A DNA stretch of 64,000 bases from Streptomyces dysideae. Its GTDB lineage: Bacteria > Actinomycetota > Actinomycetes > Streptomycetales > Streptomycetaceae. Positions 35,038 to 44,772 of the stretch are shown one piece after another (the stretch's first letter is position 1; every line of letters starts with the position of its first letter). The DNA lies in the NCBI RefSeq assembly GCF_001514305.1, contig NZ_KQ949078.1, positions 1-64,000 of the forward strand, given 5' to 3'. Both the position numbers and the translations under genes were made by a program. Below the pieces are notes generated by a model that was not told where the DNA came from, did not search any database, and worked only from the letters and a program-made list of their open reading frames with translations.

Positions 35038-36084
35038 CTATCCGAGCGGCACCCCTCGTGCCGTCAGCCACGGCACCGGATCCACCCCCGACCCCAACTC
35101 CGGGGTGACCCGCACCTCGAAGTGCAGGTGCGGGCCGGTGGAGTTGCCGGTGGTGCCCGACTGGCCGATCCGCTGGCCGGTGCTCACCCGCTCGCCCTGA
35201 TCGACGCTGACGGCGGCGAGATGGGCGTACTGCGTGTAGTAGCCGCCCGCGTGCTGGACGACGATCTCGATGCCGAAAGCGCCGCCGCACGACACCTTCG
35301 CCACCCGGCCCGCGCCGACCGCCCGCACCGGCGTCCCGATCGGCACCGCGAAGTCCTGCCCGGTGTGCCGGTTCGCCCACCGTGCCCCGCCGTTGCCGAA
35401 CCCCGCGGACAGCTCGTACGTCTCCACGGGCGCGACCCAGGTCTGGGTGAAGCTCGTTCGCGGCTGGTCGAGCCGGACGGCACCGCGGCACGCGCCGGCC
35501 GCGACGGAGGCGTCGGCCTGCCCCTGCAGCTGCCCCCGCGCCTCTTCGAGCTTCTGCTCGATGTCCTTCTTCAGCGAGGCGAGTTGGGCGTTCCGCTTCT
35601 CCAGCATCTGCCAGGCCGCCGCGGCCTTCGCCTCGTCCGCGGCGAGCCTCGCCTCGGCCCGGCGGCTCTTGTCGATGGCGTTGCTGACGGCCAGATTCGC
35701 CTGCGAGAAGACATGCTGACCGCGCATCAGCTCGTCCGGGCTGCGCGCGAGAACGATCTGCGCGGTGAGCGGCATCCCGCCACTGGTGCGGTACTGGGCG
35801 CGCGCGATGCGGCCCAGGTCCTCGTGCATCACGGCGATCTCCCGCCGCTCCCGGTCGAGCAGCCCCTCGATCCGCTCCGCCTTCCCCCGCTGCGCCTCGG
35901 CCTCCTGCCGCCCCGCCTCGTACTGCTGCGTCGCCACGGCGGCGTCCTCGTACAGCCGGGCCACCTGGGCACTGATGTCGGAGTCGCCACCGCCGTCGGC
36001 GGCTTCGGTCGGACGAGCCGCGAGCACGGCGAGCGCGCACAGCAGCACCGGAACGAACAGCGGGTGACGGCGAAGTGATCGCAT
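35038..36084 (-). CDS. M23-family peptidoglycan endopeptidase (secreted, coiled-coil)
   Basis: The 348-residue protein has an N-terminal signal sequence (FVPVLLCALAVLAARPTEA), a long coiled coil (about 40-200) rich in Glu, Ala and Arg, and a C-terminal LytM/M23 domain with zinc motifs HTGQDF and HLHFEV. Such proteins cleave peptide cross-links, often activated through the coiled coil. The start at ATG 36084 gives the signal peptide; GTG 36105 is an alternative. Confidence 0.88.
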   Translation of the reverse strand: MRSLRRHPLFVPVLLCALAVLAARPTEAADGGGDSDISAQVARLYEDAAVATQQYEAGRQEAEAQRGKAERIEGLLDRERREIAVMHEDLGRIARAQYRTSGGMPLTAQIVLARSPDELMRGQHVFSQANLAVSNAIDKSRRAEARLAADEAKAAAAWQMLEKRNAQLASLKKDIEQKLEEARGQLQGQADASVAAGACRGAVRLDQPRTSFTQTWVAPVETYELSAGFGNGGARWANRHTGQDFAVPIGTPVRAVGAGRVAKVSCGGAFGIEIVVQHAGGYYTQYAHLAAVSVDQGERVSTGQRIGQSGTTGNSTGPHLHFEVRVTPELGSGVDPVPWLTARGVPLG

Positions 36085-36119
36085 GTCAGCGATCGTGGCC
36101 CGCACTGGGGGTCGCGGTC

Positions 36120-36918
<799 letters not shown>

Positions 36919-39900
36919 CTACCGCACCCCCACCAGCAGATCCGCCTCTTCCTCCCGCTCCGCCATCCCCCGAAGCGGCCCGTCCACGGCGGTCAGCTCG
37001 GCATAAGAGCCACGCTGCACCACGCGCCCGCCGTCCAGCACGACCACCTCGTCCACGGCGTCCAGCCCGGCCAGCCGGTGGGTGATGAGCAGCGTCGTGC
37101 GGCCTTCGGTGGCGGCCAGCAGGTCGGCGGTGAGCACGTCGGCGGTCGGCAGGTCGAGGTGTTCGGCGGGCTCGTCGAGGACGAGGACGGGGAAGTCGGC
37201 GAGCAGCGCGCGGGCCAGTGCGAGCCGCTGCCGCTGTCCGCCGGACAGCCGTGCCCCGTGCTCGCCGACGAGGGTGTCGAGCCCGTCGGGCAGACCGTCG
37301 GCCCAGTCGAGCAGCCTGGCGCGCTTGAGGGCGTCGCGCAGTTCGTCCTCGGTGGCGTCCTTCTTGGCGAGGAGCAGGTTCTCGCGCACGGAGCTGTCGA
37401 AGAGGTGCGCGTCCTGCGCGCACAGCCCGACGAGCCGTCGTACGTCGTCGCCGTCCAGGGCGTACGCGTCCACGCCGCCCAGCGTGTATGAGCCGGCGTC
37501 CGCGTCCAGGAACCGCAGCAGCACCTGCGCCAGTGTCGTCTTGCCGGAGCCGGACGACCCGGCCACGGCGATCCGGCGCCCCTGTTCCAGGGTCAGGTCG
37601 AGCCCTGCCAGGGCGTCCCGGTCCTGCCCGGCGTGACGGGCGGTCAGGCCCCTGACGGCGACCGGGAAGGGGGACGCGGGCGCCTGCCGGGGCCGCTCCG
37701 GCTCCCGTACGGGCTCGGGCGCGTCCAGCACCTCGTGCACGCGCTCGGCACTCCGGTACACCCTCTGCCGGTACTGCACGGCAAGCGGCAGCCCCAGGAC
37801 GGCCTCGAAGGCGGCCAGCGGGGTGAGTACGACGACGGCCATGGCCACGCCGCTCAGCCGCCCGTCGGCGACCGCCTGGGCGCCCACGAGGGCGGTGGCG
37901 GCGACGGTCAGCCCGGAGACGAGGGCGGTGAGCCCGTCGCCGAGCGCGGTGGCGGTGGCGGCACGCGAGGCGATCCGGGTGAGGGTCCCGTCGGCCCGCC
38001 GGGTGTCGGCGGTGCGGGCGGGCAGGGCACCGGCGACGGTCAGTTCGGCGGTGCCGGTGAGCAGGTCGGTCACGCGCGTCGCCAGTACCCCGCGGGCGGG
38101 GGACAGCCGGCGTTCGGCCCGCCGGGCGACGGCACCGGTGACGACGGGGACACCGGCGCCTGCCGCCAGCAGCCCGACCGCGAGCGCGGCACCGGCCTCG
38201 GGCAGCAGCCAGGCGGTGAAGCCGACGGACCCGGCGGACACGACGACTGCGGCACCGGCGGGCAGTAGCCACCGCAGCCAGTAGTCCTGCAGGGCGTCCA
38301 CATCGGCGACGAGCCGTGACAGCAGGTCACCCCGGCGGGTCGTGCGCAGCCCGGCGGGCGCCAGCCGCTCCAGACGCCGGTAGACGGCGACCCGGGTGTC
38401 GGCGAGCATCCGCAGCACCGCGTCGTGCGACACCAGCCGCTCCGCGTACCGGAAGACGGCCCGCCCGATGCCGAAGGCCCGCGTGGCTGTCACGGCGACC
38501 ATCAGATACAGCACGGGCGGCTGCTGCGAGGCCCGCGAGATGAGCCACCCGGAGGTGGCCATCAGCCCGACGGCACTGCCGAGCGCGAGGCTCCCGAGCA
38601 GCAGCGCGAGGCCGAGCCGTCCGCGCCGGGCGCCGGACATGGCGCGGACGCGGGCCAGGACGCCGCGGGGGGCCGCCGTCTCGGCCGGCTCGTCGGAAGC
38701 GGCCTCGACGGTGGCCTGCTCCTCGATCAGGGGCGCCGCGGCCACCTTCGCCGTGCCCTCCGGGGGAGCGGGCGCGATCGCCTCCGCCAGCCGCACGACC
38801 CGGTCCGCCACCCCGAGCAACGCCGGCCGGTGGACCACGAGCAGCACGGTCCGCCCCACGGCCAGCCGCCGTACCGCTTCCACGACCTCGGCCTCGGTGG
38901 CCCCGTCGAGCGCGGCGGTCGGCTCGTCGAGCAGCAGTACGGGCCGGTCCGCGAGGAACGCCCGGGCCAGCGCCAGCCGCTGCCGCTGCCCGGCGGACAG
39001 CCCGGCCCCGTCCTCGCCGAGCAGGGTGTCGGCGCCCTGCGGAAGCGCGGCCACGAACTCCAGCGCGCCCGCGTCCTCCAGCGCCCTTCGTACGGCGGTG
39101 TCGTCCGCGTCGGGACACGCCAGCCGTACGTTCTCGGCGATCGTCCCGGCGTACAGGTGCGGCCGCTGCGGCACCCACGCGATCCGCGACCGCCACTGCT
39201 CCAGGTCGACCTCGGCGAGATCGGCTCCCCCGACCAGTACCCGCCCCTCGGTCGGCCGCACGAACCCCAGCAGGACGTTCAGCAGCGTCGACTTGCCCGC
39301 CCCGGACGGCCCGACGAGCGCGACCGTCTCCCCGGGCTCGACGGCGAAGGACGCGTCCGTCACGGCGTCCCCGGAACGCCCGGGATACCGGACCGTCACG
39401 CCCTCGAAGGACACCGCCTCGGACGGCACCGGCGCGCTGCCCGACTCCGGCACGGGCGTCTCCAGCACCTCGAAGATCTCCTCGGCCGCGGCCAGCCCCT
39501 CCGCCGCCGCGTGGTACTGCGCCCCGACCTGGCGCAGCGGCAGATACGCCTCGGGCGCGAGGACGAGGACGACGAGCCCGTCGTACAGATGCATCTCGCC
39601 GTGGACGAGCCGCATACCGATGGTCACGGCGACCAGGGCCACCGAGATCGTCGCAAGCAGTTCCAGCGCGAACGACGAGATGAAGGCGATCCGCAGCGTC
39701 CGCATGGTCGCCTGCCGGTACTCGCCGGTGATCCGCCGGATCGACTCGGCCTGCGCCTTGGCCCGCCCGAACACCTTCAACGTCGGCAGCCCCGCGACGA
39801 CGTCCAGGAAGTGCCCGGACAGCCGTGACAGCAGCCGCCACTGACGGTCCATCCGGGACTGCGTGGCCCAGCCGATCAACACCATGAAGACCGGGATGAG

Positions 39901-40416
39901 CGGCAGGGTGCCGACGATGATGGCCGCTGAGACCCAGTCCTCGGTCACGATCCGCGCCAGCACGGCCACCGGCACGACCACCGCCAGCCCCAACTGTGGC
40001 AGATAGCGCGAGAAGTAGTCGTCGAGGGCGTCAACGCCCCGCGTGGCGAGGGCGACCAGCGATCCGGTCCGCTGCCCGCTCAGCCAGCCTGGACCGAGCT
40101 CGGCGGCACGCTCCAGCAGCCGGCCCCGCAGCTCCGACTTCACCGCCGCGCTCGCCCGGTGGGCGGCGAGCTCGGTGAGCCAGTTGACCAGGGCACGACC
40201 GCAGGCGACGGCCACCAACAGCAGCAGGGGAGTGCGGAGTTCGGCGGCCGACAGCCCCTGCTGGAACGCACCCACCACCATCTCGGCGATGAGCATGGCC
40301 TGCGCGATGATCAGCCCCGCGCCGACGGCGCCCAGGCCGACGACCGCCATCAGGAAGAGGCGGGTGGCTCGGGCGTAGCGGAGGAGACGCGGATCGATGG
40401 GTTTCACGTGAAACAT
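36919..40416 (-). CDS. cydCD: Fused thiol/haem ABC exporter CydDC
   Basis: The 1165-residue protein contains two complete ABC half-transporters. The first (CydD-like) has a membrane domain (about 15-315) and ATPase with GPSGAGKST, LSAGQRQRLALARA and LLLDEPTAALDG. The second (CydC-like) has a membrane domain (about 590-870) and ATPase with GSSGSGKTT, LSGGQRQRLALARA and LVLDEPAEHLD. The transporter is required for assembly of cytochrome bd, by exporting reductant. ATG 40416 follows GAAGGGC; its first codons (MFHVKP) form part of a perfect parS. The gene follows cydB in the operon. Confidence 0.95.
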   Translation of the reverse strand: MFHVKPIDPRLLRYARATRLFLMAVVGLGAVGAGLIIAQAMLIAEMVVGAFQQGLSAAELRTPLLLLVAVACGRALVNWLTELAAHRASAAVKSELRGRLLERAAELGPGWLSGQRTGSLVALATRGVDALDDYFSRYLPQLGLAVVVPVAVLARIVTEDWVSAAIIVGTLPLIPVFMVLIGWATQSRMDRQWRLLSRLSGHFLDVVAGLPTLKVFGRAKAQAESIRRITGEYRQATMRTLRIAFISSFALELLATISVALVAVTIGMRLVHGEMHLYDGLVVLVLAPEAYLPLRQVGAQYHAAAEGLAAAEEIFEVLETPVPESGSAPVPSEAVSFEGVTVRYPGRSGDAVTDASFAVEPGETVALVGPSGAGKSTLLNVLLGFVRPTEGRVLVGGADLAEVDLEQWRSRIAWVPQRPHLYAGTIAENVRLACPDADDTAVRRALEDAGALEFVAALPQGADTLLGEDGAGLSAGQRQRLALARAFLADRPVLLLDEPTAALDGATEAEVVEAVRRLAVGRTVLLVVHRPALLGVADRVVRLAEAIAPAPPEGTAKVAAAPLIEEQATVEAASDEPAETAAPRGVLARVRAMSGARRGRLGLALLLGSLALGSAVGLMATSGWLISRASQQPPVLYLMVAVTATRAFGIGRAVFRYAERLVSHDAVLRMLADTRVAVYRRLERLAPAGLRTTRRGDLLSRLVADVDALQDYWLRWLLPAGAAVVVSAGSVGFTAWLLPEAGAALAVGLLAAGAGVPVVTGAVARRAERRLSPARGVLATRVTDLLTGTAELTVAGALPARTADTRRADGTLTRIASRAATATALGDGLTALVSGLTVAATALVGAQAVADGRLSGVAMAVVVLTPLAAFEAVLGLPLAVQYRQRVYRSAERVHEVLDAPEPVREPERPRQAPASPFPVAVRGLTARHAGQDRDALAGLDLTLEQGRRIAVAGSSGSGKTTLAQVLLRFLDADAGSYTLGGVDAYALDGDDVRRLVGLCAQDAHLFDSSVRENLLLAKKDATEDELRDALKRARLLDWADGLPDGLDTLVGEHGARLSGGQRQRLALARALLADFPVLVLDEPAEHLDLPTADVLTADLLAATEGRTTLLITHRLAGLDAVDEVVVLDGGRVVQRGSYAELTAVDGPLRGMAEREEEADLLVGVR
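40401..40414 (-). promoter_or_regulatory. parS site overlapping the start of cydDC
   Basis: A perfect GTTTCACGTGAAAC overlaps codons 1-5 of cydDC (MFHVK). The palindrome is strand-independent. It is 24 bp from a second perfect site. Confidence 0.85.
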
Positions 40417-40438
40417 GCCCTTCGGCCCAGAGAGGGGT

Positions 40439-40452
40439 GTTTCACGTGAAAC
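40439..40452 (-). promoter_or_regulatory. parS site in the cydB-cydDC spacer
   Basis: A perfect GTTTCACGTGAAAC in the 63-bp spacer between cydB and cydDC. With the neighbouring site it forms a close pair. Confidence 0.85.
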
Positions 40453-40479
40453 ATCGTGAAGCACCCCTCCGCGGTGGAC

Positions 40480-41490
40480 TCAGTGAGTGGCAGCGGTGTC
40501 GGCGATGTGCTGCGTACCGATCCGCTTGCGGAACACCCAGTAGGTCCAGCTCTGGTAGAGCAGGACGACCGGCGTGGCAATCGCCGCACACCACGTCATG
40601 ATCTTCAGGGTGTACGGACTCGACGAGGCGTTGGTGACCGTGAGGCTCCACTCGTCATTGAGCGAGGACGGCATGACGTTCGGGAAGAGCGTCAGGAAGA
40701 GCATCGCCACGGCGGCCACGATGGTGACGCCGGACAGGGCGAACGACCATCCTTCGCGCCCGACCTGGTTCGCCACGAGCGCCGAGACCAGCGCCGCGAC
40801 GGCCACGACCAGGGCGACCAGACTCTTGCCGTCGCCGTTCTCGATCTGCGTCCAGAGCAGGAAGATCAGCGCCGACACGGCCGTGGCGAGACCGACTTGC
40901 AGGGCCAGCGTCCGCGCCCGCTCCCGGATGTCCCCGACGGTCTTGAGCGCCGTGAACACCGCCCCGTGGAAGGTGAACAGCGTCAGCGTCACCAGGCCGC
41001 CGAGCAGGGAGTACGGGTTGAGCAGGTCCCAGAAGTTGCCGACGTACTCGAGATCCTGGTCGATCTTCACGCCCCGCACGATGTTGCCGAAGGCCACGCC
41101 CCACAGGAACGCCGGGATCAGCGAGGTCCAGAAGATCGCGTGCTCCCAGTTGCGCTGCCAGTTCTCCTCGGGCCGCTTCGCCCGGTACTCGAAGGCGACG
41201 CCCCGGACGATCAGGCAGACCAGGATGATCAGCAGGGGCAGATAGAAGCCGGAGAAGAGCGTGGCGTACCACTCGGGGAATGCGGCGAAGGTCGCGCCGC
41301 CCGCCGTGAGCAGCCACACCTCGTTGCCGTCCCAAACGGGCCCGATGGTGTTGATCAGCACCCGCCGCTCGGGCCGGTCACGGGCGAGCAGCTTGGTGAG
41401 GATGCCGACTCCGAAGTCGAAGCCCTCCAGGAAGAAATAGCCGATCCACAGGACGGCGATCAGGACGAACCAGACGTCGTGAAGTTCCAT
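40480..41490 (-). CDS. cydB: Cytochrome bd ubiquinol/menaquinol oxidase subunit II
   Basis: The 336-residue membrane protein begins MELHDVWFVLIAVLWIGYFFLEGFDFGVG, typical of CydB, with about eight to nine helices and the conserved GPVWDGNEVWLL and PEWYATLFSGFYLPLLIIL segments. It forms the membrane partner of CydA in a copper-independent, high-affinity terminal oxidase. It follows cydA by 20 nt and is presumably co-transcribed. Confidence 0.96.
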   Translation of the reverse strand: MELHDVWFVLIAVLWIGYFFLEGFDFGVGILTKLLARDRPERRVLINTIGPVWDGNEVWLLTAGGATFAAFPEWYATLFSGFYLPLLIILVCLIVRGVAFEYRAKRPEENWQRNWEHAIFWTSLIPAFLWGVAFGNIVRGVKIDQDLEYVGNFWDLLNPYSLLGGLVTLTLFTFHGAVFTALKTVGDIRERARTLALQVGLATAVSALIFLLWTQIENGDGKSLVALVVAVAALVSALVANQVGREGWSFALSGVTIVAAVAMLFLTLFPNVMPSSLNDEWSLTVTNASSSPYTLKIMTWCAAIATPVVLLYQSWTYWVFRKRIGTQHIADTAATH

Positions 41491-41510
41491 GACTGTGCAG
41501 CTCCCTTGGC

Positions 41511-43019
41511 CTAGTACGAGAAGGCCATCGGCTTGTCGGCGTCACGGGTGTCGCCGCCGATCTTCGTGGGCGGGTTGAGGTCGGCCTCGGTGAGCTCGGG
41601 CGGACCGGCCTTGACGTACTTCACCAGCAGCTTCACCTCGACGACGGCGAGGATGGCGTAGAGCGCGGTGAAGACGATCATCGAGGTGAGGACTTCACCC
41701 TGGGAGACGCCGGGGGAGACCGCGGCGCGGGTCTGCAGGACGCCGTAGACGACCCACGGCTGGCGGCCCATCTCGGTGAAGATCCAGCCCCAGGAGTTGG
41801 CGATCAGCGGGAAGCCCAGGGTCAGGATCGCGATGCGCCAGTACCACTTGGTGAGCTTCGGGCCGAGGGCCTTCTTGGGCAGCAGCACGAGATGCGGCAC
41901 CTCGTCGTCACCCACCCTCAGGTGCTGCGGCAGCATGAACTTCTTGCGGGTCAGCCAGAGTCCGGCCAGGCCGATGGCGAAGGACGCCATGCCGAAGCCG
42001 ATCATCCAGCGGAAGCCCCAGTAGGCGACGGGGATGTTGGGCCGGTAGTCGCCGGGCCCGTACTGCTCCTGCTCGGCCTTGTTGACGTCGTTGATGCCGG
42101 GGACGTACGAGCTGAAGTCGTCCTTGGCCAGGAAGGACAGCAGCCCCGGAATCTCTATGGCGACCCTGTTGTGGCCCTTGTCGACGTCACCGACGGCGAA
42201 GATCGAGAAGGGCGCCGGCTCCTCGCCGTCCCACAGCGCCTCGGCCGCGGCCATCTTCATCGGCTGCTGCTCGTACATGATCTTGCCGAGGACGTCGCCG
42301 CTGACCGCGGTGAGCAGACCGCCGATGGCGACGGTGACCAGGCCGAGCCGCAGCGAGGTCTTCATGTCGCTGATGTGCTTCTTGCGAAGCAGGTGGAAGG
42401 CGGCGATGCCGACCATGAAGGCGCCGCCGGTCAAAAAGGCCGCGGAGAGGGTGTGGAAGACTTGGGCGAGCGTGGTGTTCTGGGTCAGCACGAGCCAGAA
42501 GTCGGTGAGCTCGGCCCGCCCCTTCGCCTCGTTGATCTTGTAGCCGACAGGGTGCTGCATCCACGAGTTGGCCGCGAGGATGAAGTACGCCGACAGGATC
42601 GTGCCGATGGAGACCATCCACATACAGGCCAGATGGATCTTCTTCGGCAGCTTGTCCCAGCCGAAGATCCACAGCCCGATGAAGGTGGACTCGAAGAAGA
42701 AGGCGATCAGTGCCTCGAAGGCGAGCGGAGCGCCGAAGATGTCACCGACGAAGCGGGAGTAGTCGGACCAGTTCATGCCGAACTGGAACTCCTGCACGAT
42801 ACCGGTGACGACACCCATCGCAATGTTGATCAGGAAAAGCTTGCCCCAGAACTTCGTCGCTCTGAGGTATTTCTCCTTGCCCGTCCGTACCCAGGCGGTC
42901 TGCAGGCCGGCCGTGAGGGCGGCCAGCGAGATCGTCAGAGGGACGAACAGGAAGTGGTAGACGGTGGTGATACCGAACTGCCATCGCGCCAGCGTCTCCG
43001 GCGCCAAAGCCAATTCCAC
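41511..43019 (-). CDS. cydA: Cytochrome bd oxidase subunit I
   Basis: The 502-residue protein has about nine helices and the haem ligand His22 in TVYHFLFVPL. Conserved acidic residues occur in FGAPLAFEALIAFFFESTFIGLW. The quinol-binding loop is the cytoplasm-exposed region after KHISDMKTSLRLG. It reduces O2 to water using menaquinol. GTG 43019 follows AAGGAGA with 8 nt spacing. A Rex operator lies 84 bp upstream, so expression is expected under low oxygen or high NADH. Confidence 0.97.
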   Translation of the reverse strand: MELALAPETLARWQFGITTVYHFLFVPLTISLAALTAGLQTAWVRTGKEKYLRATKFWGKLFLINIAMGVVTGIVQEFQFGMNWSDYSRFVGDIFGAPLAFEALIAFFFESTFIGLWIFGWDKLPKKIHLACMWMVSIGTILSAYFILAANSWMQHPVGYKINEAKGRAELTDFWLVLTQNTTLAQVFHTLSAAFLTGGAFMVGIAAFHLLRKKHISDMKTSLRLGLVTVAIGGLLTAVSGDVLGKIMYEQQPMKMAAAEALWDGEEPAPFSIFAVGDVDKGHNRVAIEIPGLLSFLAKDDFSSYVPGINDVNKAEQEQYGPGDYRPNIPVAYWGFRWMIGFGMASFAIGLAGLWLTRKKFMLPQHLRVGDDEVPHLVLLPKKALGPKLTKWYWRIAILTLGFPLIANSWGWIFTEMGRQPWVVYGVLQTRAAVSPGVSQGEVLTSMIVFTALYAILAVVEVKLLVKYVKAGPPELTEADLNPPTKIGGDTRDADKPMAFSY

Positions 43020-43102
43020 GTCGCAGTCTCCTTACGTCGCCGTGGGAACAGCGGCAGTTTGCCCCTTATGCCACACACATCACTGGAGCAACTGGGACAC
43101 GC

Positions 43103-43120
43103 TTGTGAACGCGTTCACAT
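43103..43120 (-). promoter_or_regulatory. Rex operator (ROP) upstream of cydA
   Basis: TTGTGAACGCGTTCACAT (one half-site perfect, the other differing only in its last base) matches the Streptomyces Rex operator. Rex represses cydABCD when NADH/NAD+ is low. The half-site TTCACA recurs immediately downstream (TTCACAAGG). Confidence 0.85.
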
Positions 43121-43229
43121 TCACAAGGAATTATGACGCATGGCCGTTCGAGGCGTGAGAGGCGGGGGGTCCCCCAACGCGACCGACCGGCCCCACCAGG
43201 CCTGGACCGGTCGGCCCATGGCATGAGAA

Positions 43230-43263
43230 GGGCGCCTTGGTTCCACGTGAAACCAAGGCGCCC
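43230..43263 (-). terminator. hisC terminator hairpin containing a parS-like core
   Basis: GGGCGCCTTGGTT pairs perfectly (13 bp) with AACCAAGGCGCCC around an 8-nt loop. It is just beyond the hisC stop and before the cydA promoter. Its apex contains GTTCCACGTGAAAC (43240-43253), one mismatch from parS. Confidence 0.75.
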
Positions 43264-43290
43264 GGCTGCCGCCCCCTCGGGGCGGCAGCT

Positions 43291-44370
43291 CTACAGCTCC
43301 TTACGGAAGCCCTCCGCCACCTTCAGGAAGATGTCGTTCGCCTCGGTCTCCCCGACCGTCACCCGCACACCTTCACCCGGGAACGGCCGGACCACCACGC
43401 CCGCCTGATCACACGCCGCCGCGAACGGGACCGTGCGCTCCCCCAGCCGCAGCCACACGAAGTTGGCCTGCGTCTCGGGCACCGTCCAGCCCTGGGCGCG
43501 CAGCCCGTCCACCACGCGGTTGCGCTCACACACCAAGGAGCCGACCCGGCCGAGCAGCTCGTCCTCGGCACGCAGCGAGGCGATCGCCGCGTCCTGCGCG
43601 AGCTGGCTCACGCCGAACGGCACCGCCGTCTTGCGCAGCGCAGCGGCCACCGGCTCATGGGCGATCGCGAAGCCGACGCGCAGACCGGCGAGGCCGTACG
43701 CCTTGGAGAAGGTCCGCAGGACGCAGACGTTCGGCCGCTCGCGATAGATCTCCACACCGTCCGGCACCTCGGCGTCACGGATGAACTCGCGGTACGCCTC
43801 GTCGAGCACCACCAGCACATCGCCGGGCACCCGGTCGAGGAACCGCTCCAGCTCGGCCCGCTTCACGACCGTGCCGGTCGGATTGTTGGGGTTGCAGACG
43901 AAGATCAGCCGGGTCCGGTCGGTGATGGCGTCGGCCATCGCGTCCAGGTCGTGCACATCGCCCGGTGTCAGCGGCACCCGCACCGAGGTCGCGCCGCTGA
44001 TCTGCGTGATGATCGGGTACGCCTCGAAGGACCGCCAGGCGTAGATGACCTCGTCACCGGGGCCGGAGGTGGCCTGCAGCAGCTGCTGGGCGACGCCGAC
44101 CGAGCCGGTGCCGGTGGCGAGATCGGAGACGGGGACCCCGAAGCGCTCTGACAGCTCGTTCATCAGGCCCGTACAGGCCATGTCCGGGTAGCGGTTGAAG
44201 GACGAGACGGCCGCGGTGACGGTCTCCATCACGCCGGGCAGCGGCGGATACGGGTTCTCGTTGGAGGACAGCTTGTAGGCCACCGGCCCGCCGGCCGCGG
44301 CGGGCTTGCCCGGCTTGTAGGTGGGGATACCGTCCAGCTCGGCGCGCAGCTTCGGGCTCGTCTCGCTCAC
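43291..44370 (-). CDS. hisC: Histidinol-phosphate / aromatic aminotransferase
   Basis: The 359-residue PLP enzyme of fold type I has [13 protein letters not shown] near the start, [17 protein letters not shown], and the PLP-binding Lys223 in [15 protein letters not shown]. The family transaminates histidinol phosphate or aromatic keto acids; it stands apart from a his operon here, so a role in phenylalanine/tyrosine is also possible. GTG 44370 follows GAGGAGGACTGC, with earlier open frame rejected on composition. Confidence 0.92.
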   Translation of the reverse strand: MSETSPKLRAELDGIPTYKPGKPAAAGGPVAYKLSSNENPYPPLPGVMETVTAAVSSFNRYPDMACTGLMNELSERFGVPVSDLATGTGSVGVAQQLLQATSGPGDEVIYAWRSFEAYPIITQISGATSVRVPLTPGDVHDLDAMADAITDRTRLIFVCNPNNPTGTVVKRAELERFLDRVPGDVLVVLDEAYREFIRDAEVPDGVEIYRERPNVCVLRTFSKAYGLAGLRVGFAIAHEPVAAALRKTAVPFGVSQLAQDAAIASLRAEDELLGRVGSLVCERNRVVDGLRAQGWTVPETQANFVWLRLGERTVPFAAACDQAGVVVRPFPGEGVRVTVGETEANDIFLKVAEGFRKEL

Positions 44371-44772
44371 CGCAGTCCTCCTCATGACCACCACCAGGCT
44401 TTCAATACTTCTCACCTTATGAGGATTCGGCGCCGCTGCGTACAGGTGAGGACAGACCGCATCCGTCACATGCGCATCAGGGGCATCACAGCACGAACGC
44501 GCGCGAATCGGGGGGCGCACCACAGATATATCTATGCGCCGGTGGCTCGCGCCGTGGCGCGCATCCCTCGTGAAGGTGAGTTGAGACCTCTTCGAAACAT
44601 CGGCCACTTGGCAGGCGCGTACGCGCCGACAAGTCACGTCCTGCCATTGGATCGCTCAACTACCTTGCATTCAAAGGAATTTGACGCTCCATGACCTTGC
44701 AGAAACGTGCCTGTCAACGAGTGCATATGCGTCCGCACTACCCCACCGCATGAGCCCTACTATCGGCTCGCC
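44371..44772 (+). other. hisC-LacI divergent intergenic region with large palindrome
   Basis: The 402-bp spacer holds no credible gene. Its main feature is the perfect palindrome GGCGCGTACGCGCC (44614-44627) flanked by ACTTG (44606-44610) and CAAGT (44630-44634), together a 29-bp imperfect inverted repeat, placed 139 bp before the LacI-family gene. It is a reasonable autoregulatory operator. Confidence 0.45.
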
